A stretch of 64,000 bases of DNA. Source: Bradyrhizobium murdochi (GTDB taxonomy: Bacteria > Pseudomonadota > Alphaproteobacteria > Rhizobiales > Xanthobacteraceae). Each line of letters opens with the position of its first letter. The first letter of the stretch is position 1. Of this stretch, positions 45,448 to 53,927 are shown piece by piece. Location: contig NZ_AXAU01000001.1 in NCBI RefSeq assembly GCF_000472965.1, positions 970,243 to 1,034,242 of the forward strand. Direction: 5' to 3'. The position numbers and the translations under genes were made by a program. Under the pieces are notes generated by a model. It ran no database searches. It was not told the DNA's origin and saw nothing but the letters and a program-made list of their open reading frames with translations.

Positions 45448-46395
45448 ATGCCCGTCACGCTCGATCCCGATGCCGCCGCCGTCTACAAAGCTTTCCAGGA
45501 GGCGGGCCGTCCCGCCTATGAGACGCTGACCGCGCCGGAAGCGCGCGAATATTATCGAAGCGCCCGCGTCGTCAGCAATCCCGAACCGCCCGCGCTCGAA
45601 TCGACCAAGCCGCTCGCGATTCCCGCGCCGCACGGCACGATTCCGGCGCGCATCTACGCGCCGAGGACGTTGCGCAGGAGCAACGGCCTTGCGCCGTGCC
45701 TGGTATTCTTTCACGGCGGCGGCTGGGTGATCGGCGATCTCGATACCCATGAAGTGGTCTGCCAGAAGCTTGCCCACGAGGGCGAGTTGATTGTGATCTC
45801 AGTCGACTACCGGCTGGCGCCGGAGCACAAATTTCCCGCCGCCGCCGACGACGCCTTCACGGCGACGAAATGGGTTGCCGCCAATGCCGGCCAGCTCGGC
45901 ATCGACGCCGGCCACTTGCTGGTCGGCGGCGACAGCGCCGGCGGCAATCTCGCCGCGGTCGTGGCGCTCGCCGCACGCGACGGCGACGGCCCGAAACTCG
46001 CCGGCCAGGTGCTGATCTATCCCGCCACCGATTTTGCGATGACGCATCCCTCGCACAGCGAGCCCGAAACCAGCATCCTGCTGACGCATTCCGTGATCAA
46101 ATGGTTCTGCAACCATTATCTCAACGGCGCAGCCGACATCGAGCATTGGAAGGCCTCGCCCGCGCGCGCGAAAACGCTGGCAGGGTTGCCGCCGGCCTAT
46201 GTGCTAACCGCAGGCGCCGATCCGCTGCGCGACGAGGGCGCCGAATATGCCGCGCGGCTCAAGGAAGCCGGCGTGCCCATGACCTACCGACATTTCCCGG
46301 GCCAGTTCCACGGCTTCTTCACCATGGGCAAGCTGCTGCAGCAGGCCAACGTCGCCGTCAGCGAGATCGCCGGCTGGCTGAAAACGTTGAAATAA
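45448..46395 (+). CDS. alpha/beta hydrolase of the HSL (hormone-sensitive lipase) family
   Basis: 315 aa. The oxyanion-hole motif is HGGGW in 'VFFHGGGWVIGD', and the nucleophile elbow is GDSAGG (about residue 155). Catalytic Asp is in 'TAGADPLRDEG' and His in 'FHGFFTMGKLL'. This matches short-chain carboxylesterases of family IV. The preceding REP-like element and the following transporter gene do not indicate a specific substrate. Confidence 0.9.
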   Translation: MPVTLDPDAAAVYKAFQEAGRPAYETLTAPEAREYYRSARVVSNPEPPALESTKPLAIPAPHGTIPARIYAPRTLRRSNGLAPCLVFFHGGGWVIGDLDTHEVVCQKLAHEGELIVISVDYRLAPEHKFPAAADDAFTATKWVAANAGQLGIDAGHLLVGGDSAGGNLAAVVALAARDGDGPKLAGQVLIYPATDFAMTHPSHSEPETSILLTHSVIKWFCNHYLNGAADIEHWKASPARAKTLAGLPPAYVLTAGADPLRDEGAEYAARLKEAGVPMTYRHFPGQFHGFFTMGKLLQQANVAVSEIAGWLKTLK

Positions 46396-46456
46396 TGCAC
46401 ATTGCGCAACGCTATCGGCAAACCGTGAATTTCTCCTGCGCGCATTTGGGGCCGCT

Positions 46457-47677
46457 GTGATCGAACCAATCCTCCTGTTTGGCATACCCGTCGATTTTCT
46501 GCTGTTCGCGCTGACGCTGCTAGGCGTCGCGCTGTTCCATCATCACACGCTGCCCGTTGCGCTGACGGGACTGGCCGCCATCGTGATCTACAAGCTGATC
46601 TTCACCGGCTTCAAATACGGTGCGGGTCTCAATGGCCTCGGCCACCACATGGTCCATGAATGGGTTACGCTCGGCAATCTGTTCCTGCTGCTGATGGGCT
46701 TTGCGCTGCTGTCCCGGCATTTCGAGGAAAGCCGGATTCCGGATGAGATGCCGGCATTGCTGCCGGACGATTGGAAGGGCGGCGTCGTGCTGCTCGGCCT
46801 TGTGTTCGTGCTCTCGAGCTTCCTCGATAACATCGCCGCGGCGCTGATCGGCGGCACCGTCGCGCGCCACGTGTTCCGCGGCAAGGTTCATATCGGTTAT
46901 CTCGCCGCGATCGTCGCAGCCTCGAACGCCGGCGGTGCCGGCAGCGTCGTCGGCGACACCACCACCACCATGATGTGGATCGCCGGCGTCAGTCCGCTCG
47001 CTGTTATCGAAGCCTACATTGCCGCCATCGTCGCGATGTTGATTTTTGCGGTGCCGGCCTCGATCCAGCAGCACCGCTATTCGCCAATTCAGAAAGACGC
47101 GCCGAAGGGGCTCAGCATCGACCCGACCCGGGTGTTCATTGTTGCGGTCATCCTCGCTGCAGCGCTGGTGGCAAACGTCACGGCAAACCTGAAATTTCCT
47201 GCACTGCTCGATACCGTTCCGGTTCTGGGCCTTGCGGTCTGGGCGGCCATCCTGCTCACGGCAGGATTACGCGCGCCGGATTGGAAGGTGATGCCGGAAA
47301 CCTTCAAGGGAACCATCTTCCTGCTCGCCCTCGTCACGGCGGCCTCCCTTATGCCGGTCGAGCGGCTGCCGGTGGCGTCATGGCCGACCGCGCTTGGACT
47401 GGGCTTCGTCTCCGCGGTGTTCGACAACATTCCCCTCACCGCGCTTGCCCTGAAACAGGGCGGCTATGACTGGGGCTTCCTGGCTTACGCCGTCGGATTC
47501 GGCGGTTCGATGATCTGGTTCGGCTCATCGGCCGGCGTCGCCTTGTCGAACATGTATCCGGAGGCGAAGTCCGTCGGGCGCTGGGTTAGCCATGGCTGGC
47601 CGGTGGCGGTGGCCTACGTCGTCGGTTTCCTGGTGATGCTCGCTATCCTTGGCTGGCACCCCGACGCCCGGCTTTAG
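46457..47677 (+). CDS. ion transporter of the ArsB/NhaD/citrate-transporter superfamily
   Basis: 406 aa with about 10-11 predicted membrane helices. The two inverted-repeat signatures are 'SSFLDNIAAALIGGTVARHVF', followed by 'AASNAGGAGSVVGDTTTTMMW', and 'GFVSAVFDNIPLTALALKQGG', followed by 'FGGSMIWFGSSAGVALSN'. These resemble NhaD-type Na+/H+ antiporters. The start is GTG 46457; no better start is nearby. It is 61 bp after the esterase gene and may be cotranscribed. Confidence 0.8.
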   Translation: MIEPILLFGIPVDFLLFALTLLGVALFHHHTLPVALTGLAAIVIYKLIFTGFKYGAGLNGLGHHMVHEWVTLGNLFLLLMGFALLSRHFEESRIPDEMPALLPDDWKGGVVLLGLVFVLSSFLDNIAAALIGGTVARHVFRGKVHIGYLAAIVAASNAGGAGSVVGDTTTTMMWIAGVSPLAVIEAYIAAIVAMLIFAVPASIQQHRYSPIQKDAPKGLSIDPTRVFIVAVILAAALVANVTANLKFPALLDTVPVLGLAVWAAILLTAGLRAPDWKVMPETFKGTIFLLALVTAASLMPVERLPVASWPTALGLGFVSAVFDNIPLTALALKQGGYDWGFLAYAVGFGGSMIWFGSSAGVALSNMYPEAKSVGRWVSHGWPVAVAYVVGFLVMLAILGWHPDARL

Positions 47678-47832
47678 CGCGGTCGAAGGTGATTGCCGGC
47701 CTCGTGTCGGCGATCATCCATTGGCCGACAAGGCTGTACCGACTCAGGCCGCAATGTTATCCAAGTTTCCGACTAGCTCTCGCACGCAACAACTCTGCCG
47801 GTGATTCGGCAGCAATCCGCGAGGTGATTGCA

Positions 47833-48714
47833 ATGGCATTTTTCAGGCGCGAGCTCGGCCCGATCGAGCGCTTCGAGGTTGCGCTGAAGGACAAGCTGAC
47901 GGCGCGGCAGAAGTTGGCCGATCGATTGAGCGTCGCCGAATCGGAACTCGCAGAAAAGCGTGCCGCTGCCGAACGGCTGGCGGTAGCCGGTGCCGACAAT
48001 TCCCGGCTCGATCGGGCCGAAGCCAGCATGCGCGCCGTTGAAGACCGCGCCAAGACGTTGCGCGCCGAATTGGTGGAATTCGACGATCAGGTGGCCTCGG
48101 CCGAGCGCGCCCTCGCTGACGCCAAGGCCCAGCGCGACCGTGACGCGATGGCTGACGAGATCGAGGCGATGGCTGCGGCGATCGAGCGGGCGGCGCCCGG
48201 ATTCGAAGCCGGCACCACAGCGCTCGTCGAGGCCGTTGCAAAAAGCTCGCTGTCGATCCCTGAAGCCACCCGGTTTTCGGCCAGCGTGGATGCGGTGCGT
48301 AGTGAAGTCCGCGCGGCGGCGGATTTGATCTGCTGGGAGCTGCGTTCCGCCGCGGTGCGCACGCGCGCGGGCAACGCCAACCTCGCCAACCCCGCGCCAT
48401 CCCTGTCGGAGGAGCCGCGATCGGCAGAGACCGAGCGGCAATTGATGTACACCCTCCATCCCCTGTGCTGGCGCGAGGACGGCAAGGTGCGCAAAGTTCC
48501 CGCCTTTGCGCTGGTCGGGTTGCCCAAGGCGCTGCTGCCGGTAGCGCTGCAGCATCAGCACGTAGACCATCTCAATGCCCGCCGCGTGCAGACGTTGATG
48601 CATCTTCATGGCAGCGCAGGAAACGGCGAACCGCAGGACGACGATCCGCAGCTTGTCGATCTGGACGCCTTGCTCACCGAGGAAACGCAGAGCGCGCAAG
48701 CCGACGTTGCCTGA
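47833..48714 (+). CDS. hypothetical coiled-coil protein, 293 aa
   Basis: The start is ATG 47833 with GAGGTG upstream. Residues about 10-130 are an almost continuous Ala/Glu/Arg-rich coiled coil ('LTARQKLADRLSVAESELAEKRAAAERLAV'). A less charged middle follows, then a Cys/Trp-containing segment ('LMYTLHPLCWREDGKVRKVPAFALVGLPKALLPVALQHQHVDHLNARRVQTL'), with an acidic tail. No family recognised. The central Leu/Val/Pro segment looks like a small folded domain. It may be a Bradyrhizobium-restricted gene. Confidence 0.6.
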   Translation: MAFFRRELGPIERFEVALKDKLTARQKLADRLSVAESELAEKRAAAERLAVAGADNSRLDRAEASMRAVEDRAKTLRAELVEFDDQVASAERALADAKAQRDRDAMADEIEAMAAAIERAAPGFEAGTTALVEAVAKSSLSIPEATRFSASVDAVRSEVRAAADLICWELRSAAVRTRAGNANLANPAPSLSEEPRSAETERQLMYTLHPLCWREDGKVRKVPAFALVGLPKALLPVALQHQHVDHLNARRVQTLMHLHGSAGNGEPQDDDPQLVDLDALLTEETQSAQADVA

Positions 48715-48802
48715 GCCAGCGCAGGCGGGCACCGGCAAGCGGCGCTGAACCAACCGCTCCAGCGGACGTTGTCGGGTTGGTACATGAAGCCGGCTTACGA
48801 GG

Positions 48803-49645
48803 ATGCGGCTACGCGTCGTCACGCTCAACGTCTGGAATCGGCAAGGCGATCCGAAACGAACCGGTTTGATCAATCTGGAACTGCGCCGGCTGGATCCCGA
48901 TCTTGTATCATTCCAGGAAGTGGTCAAATCGCCGGACCATTCGCAACTCGACGAGTTGATCCACGACACCGGTCTGCATGGAACACATCAGGCTGACGTG
49001 CTGCGCACCATCCCGCCCGATGCCGATCGTTTTGGCGGAAGCGCCGTCGCGACGCGATGGCCGCATCGCGTCGAGGAAGTCCTCGATCTGCGCATGTCGG
49101 ATGCGAACGATGTCCCCTGGTGTTCGCTGGCAGTAACGGTGCCGCTACCCGGCGAAGGCGATCTTTTGTTCATCGCCGCTACGACCTCATGGCGGCTCGC
49201 CGCGGAATCGGCCCGGGAACGGCAGGTCGTTGCGCTGACGGACCTCGACGCGCGTCACCGGCAGCCGCTTCCCACCATCATCGCCGGCGACTTCAACGCA
49301 ACGCCTGACGCGGCCAGCATTCGCTACCTCACCGGACTGCAGTCGCTCGGCGGACGAAGCGTCAAGTATCACGACGCCTGGGAAGTCGCAGGCGAAGGTC
49401 AGGGGTACACCTGGAGCGTCGACAATCCAAATGCACAGTCGGAGATCGGCAGGATCGTCCGTCAGCCGCGTCATCGGCGCAGGGTCGATTACGTCTTCGT
49501 GGGCTCCTGGGACGCCCACCCGGAGGCGGGCTGCGAGGTTCAGGCCGCCTCGCTCGCATTCGACCTGGCGGTCGACGGCATCTGGCCCAGCGACCATTTC
49601 GGTGTCGTGGCCGATCTGGAAATCAGCGCCGCTCACTCCGCGTGA
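48803..49645 (+). CDS. endonuclease/exonuclease/phosphatase (EEP) family protein
   Basis: 280 aa. The DNase I-like fold markers are the N-terminal 'RVVTLNVWNRQGD' (Asn), 'DLVSFQEVV' (Glu metal ligand), 'TIIAGDFNATPDA' (GDFN), 'RRVDYVFVGSW' and the terminal 'PSDHFGVVADLE' (SDH). All catalytic positions are present. Substrates range from nucleic acids to phospholipids or inositol phosphates, and cannot be fixed here. No signal peptide. Confidence 0.9.
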   Translation: MRLRVVTLNVWNRQGDPKRTGLINLELRRLDPDLVSFQEVVKSPDHSQLDELIHDTGLHGTHQADVLRTIPPDADRFGGSAVATRWPHRVEEVLDLRMSDANDVPWCSLAVTVPLPGEGDLLFIAATTSWRLAAESARERQVVALTDLDARHRQPLPTIIAGDFNATPDAASIRYLTGLQSLGGRSVKYHDAWEVAGEGQGYTWSVDNPNAQSEIGRIVRQPRHRRRVDYVFVGSWDAHPEAGCEVQAASLAFDLAVDGIWPSDHFGVVADLEISAAHSA

Positions 49646-49816
49646 GAAGGTTACCCCGCCCCTTGCAGCCGGATTCGAAATCGTCTACGGCAGCATCGTC
49701 ACCACAGTTCCTTCGGGAATCGGGTGGCGGCGACGCCTTCATCCTGCGATCCCCAAGCTCACGAACCAAGCCGTGCCGTTGAACCAAGGCAAGGCGACTG
49801 CAGTTGGAGAAGGCCA

Positions 49817-50302
49817 ATGAAATCCGAAAGCGATCTCACGACCCGAAATCCGTTCGGCGTCATGGACGTTCCAAATCCCGGTGATGACGACGTGATGCAG
49901 TTCGCCCGCATCACGATGCCGGAAGAATCCGCCACCGACGAGAATGCAAAGCCATGGAGCCCTGGAGATGCGAGCTACCAGCGCGGCACGATCGATGGTG
50001 AGTGGTCGAGCCGCTGGAAGGGTGCCGCAGACCCTACCATCCCGGGCGACGCCCCCGATAAATGGAAACAGGGCCGGGGCGAAGCAAGAACCGTGGGAGA
50101 CCGCGTGTACCTGTTGTTCGACTGGAATTCCGGCGCGCGCCGGGGACTGATCGAGGCACGGCGCGAAGGTCCGCGGCGGCTGGTCGGCAAATATATCAAC
50201 CTGAACAATCCGGAGATCACCGTGCCCTGGGTCGGCCTGGTGGTGAGCGATCAGCGAATCGACGGTTACTTTGCGCAAGGCCGGGTGGATTTCCGGAGGT
50301 AG
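49817..50302 (+). CDS. hypothetical protein, 161 aa
   Basis: The start is ATG 49817 with GGAGAAGG upstream. The product is hydrophilic, has no signal or membrane segment, and has a C-terminal half that looks beta-rich ('YLLFDWNSGARRGLIEARREGPRRLVGKYINLNN', 'WVGLVVSDQRIDGYFAQGRVDFRR'). A Trp-rich patch (GEWSSRWKG, WKQGRGEA) sits in the middle. No family recognised. It stands convergent to the GlxA-type regulator. Confidence 0.6.
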   Translation: MKSESDLTTRNPFGVMDVPNPGDDDVMQFARITMPEESATDENAKPWSPGDASYQRGTIDGEWSSRWKGAADPTIPGDAPDKWKQGRGEARTVGDRVYLLFDWNSGARRGLIEARREGPRRLVGKYINLNNPEITVPWVGLVVSDQRIDGYFAQGRVDFRR

Positions 50303-50312
50303 CGGCTTCCAT

Positions 50313-51251
50313 TCACCCTGCCCGCGCCGCGCGGCGCAGCGATTGCGGGGGCTGGCCGAAGGCGCGGATGAAGGCGCGGCGCATCCGCTCGGGGTCGCGG
50401 AAGCCGGTGGTCTGCGCGACGCGCTCGATCGCCTCGCTGGAGGACTGCACGCGTTGCCGTGCCACCTCGATCCGCAGCCGCTCCACCGCCTTTGACGGCG
50501 TGGTGCCGGTCTCGGCCATGAAGGCGCGGGTGAAATGGCGCGAACTCATACCGGCCTGCTCCGCGAGATCCTCGACGGTGAGCGGCGCATCGAGGTTTTC
50601 GCGCGCCCAGGCCAGCAGCGGCCCGAAGCGGCCGTTCGGCGCCTTCAATTCCAGAAGCGAGGAGAATTGCGACTGGCCGCCGCTGCGGCGGTGATAGAGC
50701 ACGAGCTGCTTCGCGGTCTTCTGCGCGATCTCGTCGCCATAGTCCTCCGCGATCATCGCCAGCGACAGATCGATGCCGGCCGATATCCCCGCCGAGGTCC
50801 AGACGTGGCCGTCGCGCACGAAGATGCGATCGGGCTCCAGTTTCACCTGCGGATAGGTTTTCAGAAAATGCCGCGTGCGCTGCCAATGCGTGGTGGCGCG
50901 GCGGCCGTCGAGCAGGCCGGCTTCTGCGAGGACATAGGCGCCGGAGCAGACGCTGGCGATGCGGATGCCGCGTTTGGCAATCATGCGCACGAAGCCGATC
51001 GTCTTCTCGCAGGCGGCGGCCTGCCGCACGCCCTCGCCGCCGGCAACGATCAGCGTCGTGATCGCGGAAGCCGACTTTAATCCTCGCGCAACGATTTCGA
51101 CGCCCGACGAGGAGCGCACCGGCCCCGGCGTCACCGCCAGGACGCGGATCGCGGGTGCCCCCTCGGCAAAGCGCGCCGCGATCTCGAACGCCGATATCGG
51201 CCCGGCCGCGTCGAGCAACTGGAAATCCGGAAACACGAGAACGCCGATCAT
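50313..51251 (-). CDS. GlxA-family AraC-type regulator with DJ-1/PfpI domain
   Basis: 312 aa. The N-terminal DJ-1/PfpI domain (about 1-185) has 'GVLVFPDFQLLDAAGPISAFEIA' and the elbow 'ASVCSGAYVLAEAGLLDGRRATTHW' (Cys). The C-terminal AraC HTH_18 domain (about 210-305) has 'LTVEDLAEQAGMSSRHFTRAFMAETGTTPSKAVERLRIEVARQRV' and 'ERVAQTTGFRDPERMRRAF'. It probably controls the divergent DJ-1/PfpI gene through the repeats in the 139-bp gap. Confidence 0.9.
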   Translation of the reverse strand: MIGVLVFPDFQLLDAAGPISAFEIAARFAEGAPAIRVLAVTPGPVRSSSGVEIVARGLKSASAITTLIVAGGEGVRQAAACEKTIGFVRMIAKRGIRIASVCSGAYVLAEAGLLDGRRATTHWQRTRHFLKTYPQVKLEPDRIFVRDGHVWTSAGISAGIDLSLAMIAEDYGDEIAQKTAKQLVLYHRRSGGQSQFSSLLELKAPNGRFGPLLAWARENLDAPLTVEDLAEQAGMSSRHFTRAFMAETGTTPSKAVERLRIEVARQRVQSSSEAIERVAQTTGFRDPERMRRAFIRAFGQPPQSLRRAARAG

Positions 51252-51272
51252 GATGCTTGCCTGTTTTGGGTG

Positions 51273-51336
51273 GATGTCCTGAAACGAGATGCCCTACGAG
51301 ATGTCCTGAAATGAGGGAAATATGCCATTTCGGACA
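51273..51336. promoter_or_regulatory. repeats in the GlxA / DJ-1 divergent promoter
   Basis: GATGTCCTGAAACGAG (51273-51288) and GATGTCCTGAAATGAG (51300-51315) are direct repeats 27 bp apart. CATTTCGGACA (51326-51336) is a near-complement of TGTCCTGAAATG. Direct plus inverted arrangement of one word is typical of AraC-family sites. Confidence 0.5.
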
Positions 51337-51390
51337 AGAAGCGACCATGGCACGATGCCCTTCGTCAAGCCAAATTTTCCGGAGGTCACG

Positions 51391-52095
51391 ATGTCCGCGC
51401 CATCTCAATCGTCCACGCCACTTCAGATCGGTCTCGTGCTGTTTCCGCGCGTCACCCAGCTCGACTTCACCGGTCCCTTGCAGGTGTTCTCCAGCCTGCC
51501 CGGCGCCAACGTACATTTGATCTGGAAACGGATTGAGCCGGTGACGAGTGATTCCGTGCTGGTGCTGACGCCGACCACGACCTCTGCCGACTGTCCTCAA
51601 CTCGACGTGATCTGCGTGCCCGGCGGGTTCGGCACCGACGACATGATCAACGACGAGGAGATGCTGGCCTTCCTGCGCAAGCAGGCGCCGGGCGCGAAAT
51701 ACATCACCTCGGTTTGCACGGGGTCGCTGGTGCTGGGCGCCGCCGGCCTGCTCAAGGGTTTTCGCGCGGCGACGCACTGGACGGCGATGGATTTTCTGAG
51801 CGCGTTCGGCGCGATCCCGACCAAAACGCGCGTCTGCGTCGACGGCAACCGCGTCACCGGCGGCGGAGTTACCGCGGGGATCGATTTCGCGCTGACGCTG
51901 GTCTCGCTACTGCACGATCAGAAGACCGCGGAGGCGATCCAGCTCCGGCTCGAATACAACCCGGCGCCGCCGTTCAATTCCGGTTCACCCGACACCGCGC
52001 CGCCGGAAGTGCTTGCCTTCATGAAGGATAGAATCGCGCCAGCGCAAATCCGCCGCGGCGAGATGATCAACCGCGCCGCCGCACGGCTGGGGTAG
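51391..52095 (+). CDS. DJ-1/PfpI family protein (isonitrile hydratase InhA-like)
   Basis: 234 aa, single DJ-1/PfpI domain. 'VLFPRVTQLDFTGPLQVFSSLPG' (Asp/Thr/Pro), 'DVICVPGGFGTDDMINDEEML' and the reactive Cys in 'YITSVCTGSLVLGAAGLLKGFRAATHW' match isonitrile hydratases, which turn isonitriles into N-formamides. 'DGNRVTGGGVTAGIDFALTL' is also typical. The start is ATG 51391 behind GGAGGTCACG, and longer frames lack such a site. Divergent from the GlxA regulator, which shares the same domain. Confidence 0.85.
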   Translation: MSAPSQSSTPLQIGLVLFPRVTQLDFTGPLQVFSSLPGANVHLIWKRIEPVTSDSVLVLTPTTTSADCPQLDVICVPGGFGTDDMINDEEMLAFLRKQAPGAKYITSVCTGSLVLGAAGLLKGFRAATHWTAMDFLSAFGAIPTKTRVCVDGNRVTGGGVTAGIDFALTLVSLLHDQKTAEAIQLRLEYNPAPPFNSGSPDTAPPEVLAFMKDRIAPAQIRRGEMINRAAARLG

Positions 52096-52113
52096 CGCTG
52101 TGCCTCTGCAATC

Positions 52114-52277
52114 GTGTCCCGCACGCGGCACCAGCAGCGCGTTTACGCGCGTCTTCGACGCGCTATGGTGACGCGACGCGGAGCCGGGACCCATCTGAAT
52201 AGGTCCCGGCTCTGCGGCGTAGCGTACCGGACGATGCTTCGCATCGCCGGGAGAACGCTGCACCGCGTCCGGGACAC
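52114..52277. repeat. 164-bp dispersed palindromic element
   Basis: Bounded by GTGTCCC (52114) and CCGGGACAC (52277). The internal words GCAGCGCGTTTACGCGCG, CGACGCGCTATGGTGACGCG, GAGCCGGGACC and AGGTCCCGGCTC form several nested hairpins. Shares GTCCCGG and GTGCAGCG words with 43261-43307. A repeat of this type is common between Bradyrhizobium genes. Confidence 0.75.
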
Positions 52278-52316
52278 GAACCGGTGCAAGCCCCTCTGGC
52301 GTTTGGCACAAAAGAA

Positions 52317-52346
52317 AAAGGCCGCCTGGTTTCCCAGACGGCCTTT
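52317..52346 (-). terminator. intrinsic terminator, minus-strand transcripts
   Basis: Stem AAAGGCCGCCTGG (52317-52329) with CCAGACGGCCTTT (52334-52346), one internal mismatch, 4-nt loop. The T-rich tail (TTTTTCTTTT) is on the minus strand, so it terminates leftward transcription such as from the membrane-protein gene at 52642-53346 or its relic. Confidence 0.75.
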
Positions 52347-52641
52347 CCTGTCCTACGGCAGCCACACATTGGCGGGCGATTTCAGAACTTCTGCACCGGG
52401 GGCCTATCTCCCGGCCGTGTCCTACTCGGTGACCGCTGCAAATCGGGGCAGTCGCGACTGGAGCCCGACACCGACGCGATGGTTTCCCATCTCCGTAAGA
52501 TGGCTACATTGAGCCGCGATAACGCGGATGACGCAAGGCGGCTGCGGCGGATGTCCCCGCTGATCCCGTTATTCACAGACCTGGACCAAGCTCCAACGTG
52601 ACCTCGCGGCGCACGCGGATGGCCGACCGTCCGACGCACGG
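52347..52641. other. 295-bp region without an intact gene
   Basis: No intact gene. On the minus strand a short in-frame tail reads 'PGAEVLKSPANVWLP' to a TAG near 52361, preceded by a stop. This suggests the end of a decayed leftward gene whose terminator at 52317 survives. The family is not recognised. Confidence 0.4.
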
Positions 52642-53346
52642 TCATCGTTGCGCGGCCTCGCCGCCTCTACCGGACCACGCCAGTTGCCCAAAAATGACAG
52701 CGTGCACGATCAGGAACATCGGCACCAGCACGGTCGGGATCAGCGACCATGGCAGCATCTGCACCGCTTCCGAGCCTGCCCCGGCGTGGATCATCTGCAA
52801 CGGCGAGCCGTTCGCCGAGATGACGCCGAGCGTGATCGCAGCCACGAGATCAAGCATGCCGAATCCGTTCCAGGCCCAGACCAGCGCTTTGCCTTGCCCG
52901 CGTAGCGCGAGCCAGGCCACTGGCAACGCGAGCACGCCGGTGATGATATCACCCCAACCTGCCGAATAGGGAAATGGTCCGCCAAGCCGGCCTTCGGCCG
53001 CAAGCAGGATGAAGAGCCCTCCCGCCACGCGCCAGACGTTGAGGCCGATCAGGAACGGCATCGGCATCCCGAGCAGCGAAGCTCGTACTGGCGCGGAAAT
53101 TGAGGTCGCAACGGCAGTCGCCACCAGCGGAAATGCGATCACGATGCCAATCATCAGGGGGCCCAGCGGACTGGCGCCGCGGAATTGGTTCGCGGCTGCC
53201 AGCGCGGCGGCCAGACCCGTCCAAAGACCGGCGCCGACCGAAAGGGCGATACCCTGCGATGTATTAATCGGCATCGCGCCGGTAAGCGCATTGATGCTGA
53301 CAATGATTGCGGGGGCGAGAACGATGGTTCCGATGAAGTCGAGCAT
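52642..53346 (-). CDS. hypothetical multi-span membrane protein, 234 aa
   Basis: About six hydrophobic helices with short polar loops ('GTIVLAPAIIVSINALTGAMP', 'GPLMIGIVIAFPLVATAVATSI', 'LVAAITLGVIS', 'WSLIPTVLVPMFLIVHAVIFGQ'). No family recognised. The upstream sequence contains a GTGTA-N2-TACAC dyad (53363-53374), also found before the MarR gene. So it is probably the target, or co-target, of that regulator, perhaps an efflux or stress-related membrane protein. It starts 63 bp after the end of the MarR gene. Confidence 0.75.
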   Translation of the reverse strand: MLDFIGTIVLAPAIIVSINALTGAMPINTSQGIALSVGAGLWTGLAAALAAANQFRGASPLGPLMIGIVIAFPLVATAVATSISAPVRASLLGMPMPFLIGLNVWRVAGGLFILLAAEGRLGGPFPYSAGWGDIITGVLALPVAWLALRGQGKALVWAWNGFGMLDLVAAITLGVISANGSPLQMIHAGAGSEAVQMLPWSLIPTVLVPMFLIVHAVIFGQLAWSGRGGEAAQR

Positions 53347-53362
53347 GACGTCTCTCCTTTAC

Positions 53363-53374
53363 GTGTAACTACAC
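53363..53374. promoter_or_regulatory. GTGTA-N2-TACAC operator before the membrane protein
   Basis: GTGTA-AC-TACAC, extended on its right side by TCATT. It begins 17 bp upstream of the ATG at 53346. The same 5+5 dyad occurs at 53861-53872 before the MarR gene. Confidence 0.6.
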
Positions 53375-53409
53375 TCATTGAGCCAAACGTCGGACGAAGT
53401 CCCTTCGTC

Positions 53410-53853
53410 TCATCCCAAATTCCGGGAGTCCAAAAGCTTCAGCGCGGCCTGGCCGTCAGCGCCGAGCAGCTTGCCGATATGCGCCTGCGCCTTCGACCAG
53501 AACGGAAAGCTGCGGCGCACCACGCTCCTGCCCTGCCCGGTGATGCCGATCATCCGCGCGCGCGGGTCGTCGCCGGCCTTGATCGAAATCCACTTTTGCT
53601 GCTCGAGCACCGCGAGATTTCGCGTGAGCGTCGTGCGCTCCATGCCGAGAATGCCGGCCAGCCTGCCGATCGGCATCTCCCCTCGCAGCATCAACTGCGA
53701 CAGGATAGTGAACTGGGTGATTCGAATTCCGGATTCCTGCATGTACGAATCGTACAGCCGCGTGATCTTTCGTGCAGCCTGCCGCGACGCCAGACAGAAA
53801 CAGCCGGCGGTGGCCATATAGTCAGCGGTGCCGGGGTCGCTTGGCTGCTTCAT
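53410..53853 (-). CDS. MarR-family transcriptional regulator
   Basis: 147 aa, winged-helix. The helix-turn-helix and wing are 'GEMPIGRLAGILGMERTTLTRNLAVLEQQKWISIKAGDDPRARMIGIT'. An N-terminal segment with several Cys ('ATAGCFCLASRQAARKITRLYDSYM') may respond to redox or ligands. Start ATG 53853, only 8 bp downstream of a perfect dyad, so self-repression is likely. The adjacent membrane gene carries the same dyad. Confidence 0.9.
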   Translation of the reverse strand: MKQPSDPGTADYMATAGCFCLASRQAARKITRLYDSYMQESGIRITQFTILSQLMLRGEMPIGRLAGILGMERTTLTRNLAVLEQQKWISIKAGDDPRARMIGITGQGRSVVRRSFPFWSKAQAHIGKLLGADGQAALKLLDSRNLG

Positions 53854-53860
53854 GAAATGA

Positions 53861-53872
53861 GTGTATCTACAC
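53861..53872. promoter_or_regulatory. GTGTA-N2-TACAC operator before the MarR gene
   Basis: GTGTA-TC-TACAC, with AATGA on its left side, the mirror image of the TCATT flank at 53363-53374. It ends 8 bp before the start codon (53853), so bound protein would cover the initiation region. Confidence 0.65.
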
Positions 53873-53927
53873 CTATTTGCCTCCGCAAGCGCAACCCGAA
53901 GCTGTTCCCGCTAAAATAAATGTGAAG

